Origin: Pyrrhosoma nymphula
Lineage: Eukaryota > Arthropoda > Insecta > Odonata > Coenagrionidae
DNA: 64,000 bases
Assembly: GCA_963573305.1 (NCBI GenBank)
Contig: OY754339.1
Location: forward strand, 5,999,941-6,063,940
Direction of reading: 5' to 3'
Shown: piece after piece, positions 12,901 to 20,100 of the stretch
Layout: each line of letters opens with the position of its first letter
Numbering within the stretch: position 1 is the first letter of the stretch
Notes under the pieces: model-generated
Seen by the model: only the letters and a program-made list of their open reading frames with translations
The model's database searches: none
What the model was told of the DNA's origin: nothing
Translations under genes and position numbers: made by a program

Positions 12901-15900
12901 TATGTTTGGTAGCTTTAGGAAAGACATATTAAATGCATCTGCTGTTAGAATAGGGTCGGTTATGGTACAACCATTGTTGTCATTAACATAAGATGGCAAC
13001 GGGATAGTAATAATCATGTGCGCATGATTATGCCACAGAGTGGTGAAATGCATTGCGCCATTTAATAAATGTGTGGAAGATTACTAAGTGTTTTATTCAT
13101 CATGAATACCATATTTGTTTCAATTGTATTATTCATCACAAAGATAGAGCATTATTGACCAATAGTGTAGCCTGGGTTATAACAGTAGGTAGGATTAGAG
13201 CAGTCATATTGTGTGGTGATTGTTGCAGAATTACTGATAATTTGGCTTTAGTTACGTTGTTAGAAACTGGAGCTTACGCCAGTTGTTTGAGCCAATGTAT
13301 TAACTTGTATTGCTGGAATTGAATTTCAATAGTAACTATGTGTTTAACAACGATCGCTTGTAGATGTCACCTTGCAATGACGTGTTAACTATTTGGTGAA
13401 AATTGCAAAAAAGGATTAGTCTCCAAGCCTGATTTCCACTGAAGTAGCTGAGATAGTTATACCTTTAGTAGTCCTTGATGACAACTACAATGTGTACGTG
13501 ACTTAAGTAGGAAATATCATATTGGATTATAGGATTTTATTCTTTCCCAGCAAATGATGTTTGTAAAATTTTCTCGGGAATTCCTCCGGGTTAAATTGGT
13601 AAACAGCACCGTCATTTCAACGGATGACTCGTCCATCGTCATCAGGGTAAATATAGTTGAGTATAAACAATGTTAGCTAAATTCGGGTACAACAATCAGG
13701 CGACTCCTGATTGGCTGGAAGGATTATCACCTCAAAATTTTTAGGCGATGGTACTCTCCACGGCTCCTCTATGCCCAAGGTATTTTTCCGATGTGTGGAA
13801 GATACCTTTCTCATTTGGCCCCATGGATCTAAGGATTTAATGAAGTTCTTAAGTCATATGAATAACCAACATGAAAACATCCAGTTTACAATGAAGACTG
13901 AGAAAAATGGCAAGATTCCATTTCTCGATATCCTGGTCCATTGTAAAGATAATGGTAGGCTGGGATCTAGTGTATATTGCAACCTGATGCATACAAATCT
14001 ATATCTGAATGCCCGCAGCCATCACTATCCCTCCCACTGAGAAGCGGTACTATCAACCTTAGTACATCGTGCCAAGGCCATAGCTGACACTGAAAGTCTT
14101 CCGATGAGTTGAGGCATCTGAAGAAAATATTTTGAAAAAACGGATATAGCCACTGGCTCATCTCTTCGGCTATTAAAATAACCTTCAATGCTCGCGAGTT
14201 GGAAACAGAAGATGAAAAACCGAAACCTATAGCCAGAGTCATTTTGCTGCACATGTCAATGGTCTCTGGAATTCTCAAAAGGTTTTTCGTCGACACCATC
14301 CATGAACCAATTATCAAACTTAGAGATCAACTCATAAAAGTAAAGGACCCCATGGGCCTAATGACCCCTGGTGTCTATCAAATTCCTTGTGAATGTGGCC
14401 AAGTCTATGTGGGGGAGACTGGTAGAACGATCACCACCAGGCTGAAGGAACACCGCAGGCATTTTATACTTGGACAACCCGACAAGTCTGCTGTAGCTGA
14501 ACACAGTATTATTTTGGACCACAAGATAAATGGGATAGAGCCAAACTAATCTGCCGTTCTAACAACTAGAGCAGGATAGGCTTCTTAAGGAAGTGGTTGA
14601 GATACGGCTAAAAAAGAATAATTTCAACCTAGACACGTGTTTTACCTTAGCAATTCGTGGAACTGGATTTTAAAGAAAATTAAGTATGTACAATAGAACT
14701 CATCCTTTCCATTGCAATTTCGAAGATCCTTCTGGCCAATCAGGAGTCACCTGATAGATGTACCCGAATAAGACTTGTTGTTTATACTCAACGACATTTA
14801 CTCACCCTGATGACGATGGATGAGTTAGTTGTCTGTTGAAATGTCGTCCGTGCTATTTACCAATTTTACCCGGTGGAATTCCCGAGAAAATTTTAGAAGC
14901 ATCATATTGGATGCTATTTATTTTTTTTCCTGAATGTTGATTGTGTGAAATAATGATTCCTAAAGTCTTGGCTTGTGATAATACTTCTCTACACAAGCTC
15001 TTATTTATTTCTGTTCGAAACTGATGGCTTTCCTTTTAGCATTGAAATCTTTGAAAAATCCTTTAAAGTATTGTATAAGCTCCCATCACATCTGCTTCAG
15101 TTGCATTTGAATTGAAAAAGCCTTCTCTACCTCTCTGAACACCTATATTTTTTTGTCTGTTCCTAATTTATGTATCTTCCCTGGTAGTGTCTTTTTCAGT
15201 CGAGGTTTGATCTCAGCTTCTGTTGTCTGCAACAAGAATCGATGTTTGGTCTTGCCTTCTAAATACTACATTCTTTCAAATACTTTCACATTCACAATCT
15301 AATCATTTCTATGGATAAGATATATAGGTATTCTTACACTGCTTTATTTTAGAATAGTCATACGACACATTTCGTGGCACTACACTGGTACACAACCGAA
15401 TTTTTTCTTCCAGCAATATTCAAGAACTTAAAAAAATTTTCTAAGGAACCACAGGCAACTATGTAGAGACATTTCATAATGCTGGTGCATTATTTAGCTT
15501 GTTGACTCTGTTTTGTTTTATAGCATTGAGAAATCATCGAGGATAATTTATGCTATTCAAAATAGTGAATTTTGGATTGTAGTACAAGTGAATATTCTAG
15601 CCCTATCTTTCCTATACATAATAAACCAAAGTGTAATCTTCATTCTTCTCATCAACATCGTTCTCTGGGAAAAAACTAAATCCTTCTTCCCTTTTGTGTG
15701 TCTTTGAATAATGTGGGTGACATTTCTTGAAATGATGATTTAGGGGATAGAAATTACAAGGGCTGAAGAAGCCAGTTGTTTTGAATGAAGGTTGTATCTA
15801 TGTAGTCATTTGTTGGTTCATCTTGCACTACATAGTGGACTACCGACTTTTATAATATGTAAATTCAATTTAGGCTCTTGATAAAAATTTAATTTATGTA

Positions 15901-16310
15901 TCTGTAAAATTGATTTTGTGGGGTCAGCTATATCACTCACTGGGTTGAAAATAAACAATCAAAGTTTAAATTGTTTTTATCCGATGTAGTGCGGCCATTG
16001 GTGCTTTTTTTCCTTTAGCATAATTACTGTATGAGTTCTCATAATGCATGTTGCATCCTTATTGTTTCTAATTTAATCTTTCTGTTTTCTCTCAAATTGG
16101 CCGAACAGGCCCACAATGCTAAGCTGGCCTCATGTCCTGCAAACTGGTCTCCACATCATTCAAGTTGTCATTTCTTACTTTTTGATGTTAATTTTTATGA
16201 CATACAATGTATGGCTGTGTATAGCAGTCTTGGCTGGTGCAGGCACTGGGTACTTCTTATTTGGATGGAAGAAGTCAGTTGTTGTGGATGTTACTGAACA
16301 TTGTCACTGA
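829..16310 (+). CDS. Ctr1: High-affinity copper uptake protein 1 (Ctr1 family), five coding exons
   Basis: Joined exons 829-990, 2792-2925, 7817-7918, 9562-9591 and 16109-16310 give 630 nt, or 209 residues plus stop. Intron phases agree at every junction and all introns are GT-AG. Ctr1 proteins form trimers in the plasma or endosomal membrane and pass Cu(I) into the cytosol. The N-terminus is rich in His and Met (HGHEGHDH near residues 12-19, MHMMMM at 49-54), as expected of the extracellular copper-binding tail. Membrane segment 1 is in exon 2. Segments 2 and 3 are in exon 5, with the M-x3-M pair (FLMLIFMTYN), the GAGTGY glycine motif and the C-terminal HCH, all family hallmarks. Length lies between human CTR1 (190) and fly Ctr1A (about 240). 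An acceptor at 820-821 places seven 5' UTR bases before the ATG, so a non-coding first exon lies upstream, perhaps outside the window. The introns carry many TEs. Confidence 0.95.
991..2791 (+). other. Ctr1: Ctr1 intron 1
   Basis: Phase-0 intron bounded by GTAGGC and CCCCATTTTCAG. Most of it is the inverted-repeat element at 1169-2360, listed separately. The rest, 2361-2791, is AT-rich and shows no gene or other supported element. Confidence 0.85.
1169..2360. mobile_element. Fold-back element with about 165-bp terminal inverted repeats
   Basis: Bases 1169 to about 1335 reappear reverse-complemented at about 2199-2360 with a few substitutions and small indels. Both arms contain CACCAGTAC, GGTACCTGAACAGTGTGAAA and CATGAAGCACACTTCACAGG on the outward-reading strand. 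The 860-bp interior has no open frame. Arms this long with a non-coding centre suggest a fold-back (long-TIR, non-autonomous) DNA transposon. I could not define a convincing target-site duplication, so the exact ends are approximate, and a simple inverted duplication is possible. Confidence 0.65.
2792..2925 (+). CDS. Ctr1: Ctr1 coding exon 2: first membrane segment
   Basis: Acceptor TTTTCAG ends at 2791 and the donor at 2926 is GTAAAA; the exon ends in phase 2. It starts MFFHFGCNETVLFESWKITN. The MFFHF...E.vLF..W pattern marks the start of Ctr1 membrane domains. The hydrophobic stretch GGLIGSMVGIFIMAALYEGL is the first membrane helix, followed by the basic KYYR at the cytosolic face. Confidence 0.95.
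3202..3482. mobile_element. TA-flanked MITE, 281 bp
   Basis: The left end reads GGGGCTGTCCATAAATGA and the right end is its reverse complement, TCATTTATGGACAGCCCC adjusted by one base (ACGTC for ATGTC just inside). TA dinucleotides flank both sides (3200-3201 and 3483-3484), as expected of a Tc1/mariner-type target duplication. The interior is non-coding and carries several GTCAC and GTGTCACCCCCC subrepeats. It inserted in intron 2 of the copper transporter. Confidence 0.8.
3744..4724. repeat. Non-coding repeat built of CAAGGTTAA / GTTGCAACATT units
   Basis: The stretch contains more than a dozen copies, on both strands, of short words such as TGCAAGGTTAA, AACCTTG and GTTGCAACATT. The outer sequences CAGACAGCAC (3744) and GTGCCGTGTG (ending 4724) are imperfect inverted repeats (8 of 10), so it may be a non-autonomous DNA transposon with subterminal transposase-binding repeats. 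No target-site duplication was found. The part at 4500-4560 contains an unrelated small inverted repeat around ATAGATCCTATATTCAAGATCT. Confidence 0.5.
5529..5602 (+). repeat. Possible tRNA-derived SINE head
   Basis: A B-box-like GGTTCGAGACT lies at about 5587-5597, and a weak A-box-like TGGTGGGTGG lies about 45 bases upstream. It is followed by an A/T-rich tract. No cloverleaf can be drawn convincingly, and no second copy is visible in the window, so this is a weak call. Confidence 0.25.
6958..7075 (-). mobile_element. 3' tail of a LINE (non-LTR retrotransposon)
   Basis: Read on the minus strand, the segment ends in TTTTGGACTAATAAACTATT followed by an ATT-rich microsatellite. This is the same type of tail as the LINE at 11057-13017 (GGACAAATAAAC then ATT repeats). 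The adjacent GACACTGTACAAAATA resembles the 11.1-kb element too. No coding sequence remains. Confidence 0.55.
7817..7918 (+). CDS. Ctr1: Ctr1 coding exon 3: cytosolic loop, part 1
   Basis: Acceptor TTTTTTTCAG at 7816; donor GTAAGT at 7919. The first base completes the Arg codon begun in exon 2, and the last two bases (CA) are completed by exon 4. It encodes EYLFWRSYNSIQYRSVTTPD, then EKGSIGNSDHRIV. This is the variable hydrophilic loop between membrane segments 1 and 2. The loop is poorly conserved in the family, so the call rests on splice phase, open frame and position. Confidence 0.85.
7919..9561 (+). other. Ctr1: Ctr1 intron 3
   Basis: Intron of 1.6 kb from GTAAGT to ATCGCGTAG. It contains the hAT-type MITE at 8172-8741. 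The remainder (8750-9561) is AT-rich and shows nothing I can support. Confidence 0.75.
8172..8741. mobile_element. hAT-type MITE, 570 bp, with 8-bp target duplication
   Basis: Both ends carry the terminal inverted repeat TAGAGATGGGT. The 8-bp duplication CTCCTACA lies at 8164-8171 and 8742-8749. Eight-base duplications and an AGAGATGGG-type end are typical of hAT elements. The outer 100 bp on each side are filled with tandem and inverted copies of AAATTACCGTAATTTTC-like words, while the middle 350 bp are plain AT-rich DNA. There is no transposase. Confidence 0.9.
9562..9591 (+). CDS. Ctr1: Ctr1 coding exon 4: 30-nt micro-exon
   Basis: A 30-nt exon between ATCGCGTAG and GTGAGT. Its first base completes His, and the rest encodes VVGEVIRKK plus the first two bases of an Arg codon. 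The phase matches both neighbours, and the basic RKKR end suits the cytosolic face before membrane segment 2. Skipping it would also keep the frame, because 30 is a multiple of three, so it may be alternatively spliced. No transcript is available to confirm it. Confidence 0.7.
10667..10870 (+). mobile_element. 5S-rRNA-derived SINE, copy 1
   Basis: The head, about 10690-10760, follows animal 5S rRNA: ACACCGGTTCCCGTAAGATC, then ACCAAAGTTAAGCA, GGGCCCGG and TGGTTGGATGGGTGACC in order. These cover the internal promoter region (A box, IE, C box). After the 5S part comes a unique tail containing TGCATGTGGCAGACAGGCA, also found in the second copy at 48125-48262. A shared non-5S tail marks this as a SINE family (SINE3-like) rather than an isolated 5S pseudogene. 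Confidence 0.8.
10985..11056 (-). repeat. PLE terminal repeat, inverted relative to 13018-13100
   Basis: The reverse complement carries ATTATGCCACAGAGTGGTGA, then CAATAAATCTGTGGAAGATT, matching 284-350 and 13024-13085. It and the copy at 13018-13100 point away from each other with a LINE between them. This is the layout expected if the LINE inserted at the centre of a PLE inverted-repeat hairpin like the one at 63655-63825. Confidence 0.65.
11057..13017 (-). mobile_element. 5'-truncated LINE (Jockey/CR1-type reverse transcriptase), decayed
   Basis: On the minus strand the frames at 13053-12754, 12401-11859 and 11771-11196 carry, in order, an N-terminal RT segment, SKAFDMLDH, GVPQGSVLGPVLFLIFINDL, the catalytic YADDVSVMNS (about 12140), LKFLGLYVYPHL and a C-terminal domain (SYGIVIWGSSSS). 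Two TGA stops interrupt FGF*RGRSTEQ and FD*SKAFD near 12410-12520. A 111-bp MITE splits the frame at 11776-11886. The 3' end is GGACAAATAAAC plus ATT repeats. There is no endonuclease, so the 5' end is missing. It lies between two inverted PLE terminal repeats. Confidence 0.85.
11776..11886. mobile_element. TTAA-flanked piggyBac-like MITE, 111 bp, inside the LINE
   Basis: The ends are CACATTCAATGCGG and its near reverse complement CGCGCTGAATGTG, flanked on both sides by TTAA (11772-11775 and 11887-11890). TTAA duplication is the signature of piggyBac insertion. It separates two parts of the LINE reverse-transcriptase frame, so it came after the LINE. There is no coding capacity. Confidence 0.8.
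13018..13100 (+). repeat. PLE terminal repeat with decayed hammerhead-like core
   Basis: Contains CATGATTA, a stem-loop GCCAC-AGA-GTGGT, then GAAA, followed by ATTTAATAAATGTGTGGAAG and ATTACTAAGTG. The order matches the CTGATGA, stem II and GAAA layout of the better-preserved PLE ends, but the first box is mutated. It is related to 284-366 (direct) and 10985-11056 (inverted). Confidence 0.6.
13600..13645 (-). ncRNA. Hammerhead-ribozyme-like motif in the left PLE repeat
   Basis: On the minus strand CTGATGA (13645-13639) is followed by an AUGGA/UCCGU stem II with a seven-base loop, then GAAA (13618-13615), a possible 3-bp stem III (GAC/GUU) and a UUA cleavage triplet. The core boxes are intact. 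Hammerheads of minimal type I are known from PLE terminal repeats. Stem I and activity cannot be judged by eye. Confidence 0.6.
13711..14040 (+). pseudogene. PLE reverse-transcriptase fragment
   Basis: The 109-residue open frame has the RT core around FFRCVEDTFLIWPHG and the following MKFLSHMNNQHENIQFTMKTE and KIPFLDILV, which are characteristic of PLE reverse transcriptases (palm and downstream motif). The catalytic tyrosine and first aspartate are replaced (CVED), so it cannot be active. The ATG is fortuitous: the upstream RT (fingers) is deleted, and the frame begins within the left terminal repeat. Translation after the stop at 14038 continues the homology in shifted frames up to the endonuclease. 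Confidence 0.75.
14199..14549 (+). pseudogene. PLE GIY-YIG endonuclease fragment
   Basis: A 116-residue frame whose last 55 residues match the GIY-YIG nuclease of canonical PLEs: GVYQIPCECGQVYVGETGRT with the GVY/YVG pair, the CxC zinc-linked pair, an Arg in the following helix (TTRLKEHRRH) and AEHSI..DH. The nuclease nicks target DNA for retrotransposition. It is separated from the RT remnant by broken frames. The final catalytic Glu region lies after the stop or is lost. Confidence 0.8.
14807..14860 (+). ncRNA. Hammerhead-ribozyme-like motif in the right PLE repeat
   Basis: CTGATGA at 14807-14813 and GAAA at 14838-14841, with a 24-nt stem II region between them. Compared with the inverted left copy it carries extra bases both in stem II and after GAAA, so stem III is less convincing. 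The two conserved boxes are intact. Confidence 0.5.
16109..16310 (+). CDS. Ctr1: Ctr1 coding exon 5: membrane segments 2 and 3 and C-terminus
   Basis: Acceptor CCGAACAG ends at 16108 and the first base completes Arg. It encodes 66 residues up to TGA at 16308-16310. HVLQTGLHIIQVVISYFLML is segment 2, followed by IFMTYNVWLCIAVLAGAGTG and YFLFGWKK for segment 3. Segment 2 contains the Met pair (M-x3-M) that lines the copper pore. The glycine motif GAGTG packs the helices. The chain ends VTEHCH, the HCH copper-handling motif conserved from insects to mammals. Confidence 0.97.
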
Positions 16311-17038
16311 CAGGAAGATCGTCCCCTGGACCACCTCCGCCAGTGTGATAACAGTGCACCAATTGCAACTGTGCTGGGTGACCAAGGTCAACAGGGGACT
16401 ACTGATGACTTGAAGCTATTCTGTGTAGCTGATGAAATCCGAAGTAATCCTTCGTGAACAATGTTTTTCTGCAGATGTTTTTAGAATGACATGATATCCC
16501 TATTTTCATAGTGAAAAATAATATTCTTAGTATTCCTGGCCTTCTACATTGCACTGTAATATTCTTTTGGCAAGGAGAGATGGCCTATATTTGTTGATTT
16601 TGCCTGTAAATTATATTGAATGTTGGGTGAGGAATATGGCTATGTATATTTTTTGAACATATAGACAGATGACATTGTAAAAAGTTTCACCTAAGAGAGC
16701 ATTGACCTGATTACTTCATGAACTGTGAATTGTTTTTATGCCAAATTTGTTTGTTAGAGAATGTGCTGTAGATACGAATAGGCAATTCTTTAATTTTGTC
16801 ATCTATCTTTTATGTATTATACATTAGGACGTAAATGGTTTATGGTTTCTTGAAAGCTGTATCCTTAAAAGAAAAGGAAATGAATGAGGCGTAAGCATCT
16901 CTGTAAGATTTTCCTTTCAAACTCACTTGTCTGAGAAGATACTCTAATCACACCACTTGAATGTGTCTCTCTAACAGACCAATGAACTGGGTGAAGAGTC
17001 TGAGAACTGTTATATCAGACCAAATGTATATATGTACT

Positions 17039-17044
17039 AATAAA
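17039..17044 (+). terminator. Proximal poly(A) signal of Ctr1
   Basis: AATAAA 730 bases after the stop codon. Use is inferred. Confidence 0.4.
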
Positions 17045-17119
17045 ATTGCTCTCAGTAATTCATGTGCCCTATGTCTGAAGGAGATGAAGAATCATGCGTC
17101 AAGCTGTTCTTACCTGTTG

Positions 17120-17125
17120 AATAAA
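17120..17125 (+). terminator. Distal poly(A) signal of Ctr1
   Basis: AATAAA overlapping a second near-copy (AATAAATAA), followed about 30 bases on by a T/G-rich stretch (TTTTTTGTGG) like a downstream element. This is the better candidate of the two. Confidence 0.5.
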
Positions 17126-17145
17126 TAAGACTTACTACATATTTA

Positions 17146-20100
17146 AATGTTGCATTTTTTGTGGTAAACAGGTTTGTTCCAGCATTTTTAATGCTCTCAA
17201 GAAAAGAACACAATTTATAAGGTCACTTAGTTTTCAAATTTTGGAATTAAATGAAAATTTCTCCATCAGTAAGCAGAGCAATTCATTCCAACTCGGTAAA
17301 ATCAAAACAATGCTTTCATGTTGATTTAAGAATAACCAAGTCGTTAAAATTCAGGTTATTCAGAAATGTGGCATAGTATATATATTCAACATTCACTAAG
17401 TGAATCAGCTATGCCCTCCCCTGTTCCTCCTTTACCTAAAATTAGAAAAAACCATGCACCTATTATATTGAAGGTGGAGGGACATCGATTTAAATTTTGA
17501 GATGCCATTATTACAACCAGCCACATTAAAAAAAATGGAAATGTGAATGTTACTTGCTGCCAGGCCTCTAGGATGGAATTCTATGAATAACAAAATGCCT
17601 GTGCTAAAAACTCTATGTATAAATCTACAATAATATACCTGGATTGCCACATTTTTTGAGTAAAAAGAGTAGGCACCTCTCTTACTACTTGAATCCTAGT
17701 TTTTTCCTAAGCACAGGAGTTGTAACATTCATGCTGCATTATCCTGAATTTTTGAAGAGTTGCACTGTCTGCCACAGGTGATGAACAAATTTAGAAAGAC
17801 TTAATGCCACTTGCATTGCAATCCTGTGAGGAAAATACATATTTCTTGAGTAGGTTGTTCCAAGAAGGGAAATACCCCATACCATTGCTTAACATAATGC
17901 AAACTTGTTCTCTGCAAAGAAATAATAGTTGCCATTCATTTTAAACAGGGTTTGTACATACATACATCATTAACACAACATGTCCCATGAAATTTAGCCA
18001 ATAAAGTTCTGGGTTAATACACTCACTGCCAGCGAATTGCGGATGGGTGCCGAGATAGCCATTTTGGTGGTCTTTAAATTGAAAAAAAAAATGTATGTAT
18101 AAAATTCTCTGGAAGCTAATATTTCAAAAAAGTGTGCTTTTGGGAATTGTAGAGTGAAATGTTACATATTTATACTGCATTTGGAAGGTAGTGAAAATTT
18201 ATTTTGCACAGCCACTAAAGACCAATTAGATAAGCCCGCTGGCATTAGAAGGAACAAAAATACAGTGATAATGTTCAAGCTCTTGAATAATCTGTTAAGA
18301 AGAATTATCTTGTACCAATAAGATATACTAAGGAAGTATGAAGAAATTAATTTGAAAATTGAACACACCTTGCCACCATTCTTCAGGATTAATGTGACTT
18401 TTTGCTTGAGAATATTGCCATTTGCTGGTATTTCATGTATGTACTTTTATTGATGAATTTAAGTGCAATTCTAAATTCTTTTTAATTTCATTGTTTCGTA
18501 TTCAAAGGAATTATGCAATACTTGCATAATGTATATTATCAAATCAAATGATTTAGTGTAACATGCATGATCTGGGTTTATCTTAATGATAAAAATAATT
18601 TTTAGTGTATAGAGTAATAGTACTTTTCATTGAATCAGATAGATGAACTAACATTACACTTGTTCTGAGAATAATAGTTTAACACATTCCAACAGAAAAT
18701 AGAGGCAAGAAGAGGGACGGAGAGAAAAATTGTGAAGTTCTAGGTAGTGGCGTACGGACATAAATGTCCGTACCGTAAAGTTTACCTGAATTCGCTTAAG
18801 TTCATTTACCTGGACTAGGGTTTAGAATTTTGCTTATTGCGCTGAAAAATATAGTTGAATTGTATTCACAAAAAGAGAATGTTAATTTAATTATTATTTT
18901 AGTGAATAATAATCTAAATATTTATGATGATGCACATAAATATTAATGAACCCCCCCAAGAAGTCAATCCTGCGTACGCCACTGGTTCTAGGCATGAATT
19001 GGGTCAGAGCAGGTGCATGGACTGAGACAAGGTAATATTACAGGGAAAATAAGTATTAATCATGGGGGGAAGAGGATTAGGTGATTACGATGGCTTAAGG
19101 GAGGATTTATTCTGATATCACAATTTAAAACCTTATGTACATTCTTCCTAAAATTGTATATAGCTGCAAAAGGCAATGATGCTGGATTTACCATCACCTA
19201 TGTTGGGTTTCTGCCTCTATAATGTTAGGCCAAACAGCCTCATAAGAAGCTTGCTTTTCTTGTGTTTTCAGTCATTAAATTCCACAGCAAAAAGGGAAAT
19301 TTATAGATGAATTTTCACTCAATGTGTGTTAACTTTGCCATGGGTCATGCCATGTTTTTCATTCAATGCAGCCCTTAGGTAGATGCTTCCAAGGGGGCCA
19401 GATTTAACCTTTCTGTTTGACATGGATCATTTTATAGTGTCTGATTATGGCATGCTTTAAGCATCATCAACTACTGTAATAGCTGGTATCCTGAATGAAA
19501 GTAACTACCATGAAAAAATATTCAGAAAATTTAAACCAAGCAACATCACTGCATTTGCAACAAAGGTAATAACACTAATTAGATGATGTTGTCAAAAGTC
19601 AAAACAAAATAAGTACTGTCTCACCAACGTTAAATGATATAATCAAGAAACCACACACACATATGTACTAAGGTTCACTTCCTAGTTACAAAACTAAATT
19701 CACAAGTATACAATTCAATGTTTATTTCCATGGTTTTAAAAATTCATGGTAAAGTGTCCACCCTATACAACTGACAAGAATTTTTCCTGGCAATCTTTTA
19801 AATAAATTAGAGATATTCACAAAGTGTCCAACTCTGAAGGTCTAATCTACATAATGAACATATTGCACTCTCGATCAAGTGTACCAGAACCAACAAAACA
19901 TTCATCTCGTGAATATTCTTCAAGTCATCCTTCAACCTTAATGTTCCAAGTTTAAACTTATATCATACCTTCAAATAACATTTCTAATTATCAGATGGAA
20001 ATATCTTTTCTATTCACTCCTCAGGGCATTATGATGAATAAATTTTGTCTCTAGCATTTTAAAGGAAAAGCCCATTAATCACTTTTGGCTAGCCTTTCCC

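Larger units (their letters stand above)
13528..14900 (+). mobile_element. Internally deleted Penelope-like element with inverted terminal repeats
   Basis: A 12-bp target duplication ATCATATTGGAT flanks it (13516-13527 and 14901-14912). About 170 bp at the left (about 13553-13735) recur reverse-complemented at the right (about 14735-14892), both with the hammerhead-like core. Between them, 13711-14040 encodes a reverse-transcriptase remnant (FFRCVEDTFLIWPHG, where the usual YVDD has become CVED). 14199-14549 encodes a GIY-YIG endonuclease (GVYQIPCECGQVYVGETGRT, then RLKEHRR). The link between these frames is broken by frameshifts and stops. At 1.37 kb it is far shorter than complete PLEs, so most of the RT is missing. 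Confidence 0.88.
9592..16108 (+). other. Ctr1: Ctr1 intron 4
   Basis: Intron of 6.5 kb from GTGAGT to CCGAACAG. It holds a 5S-derived SINE, a LINE placed between inverted PLE repeats, and a PLE with inverted termini (separate entries). The intervals 9592-10666, 13101-13515 and 14913-16108 hold no gene or element that I can support. Confidence 0.8.
16311..17145 (+). other. Ctr1: Ctr1 3' UTR
   Basis: Sequence after the stop, without other coding signal. The extent is inferred from the two AATAAA hexamers near 17.04 and 17.12 kb. No repeat element interrupts it. Confidence 0.6.

Noticed and set aside
15513..15707. Hydrophobic 64-residue frame within Ctr1 intron 4 as an extra membrane exon
   Set aside because: No suitable splice phase, and Ctr1 already has its three membrane segments. 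AT-rich DNA readily gives such frames.
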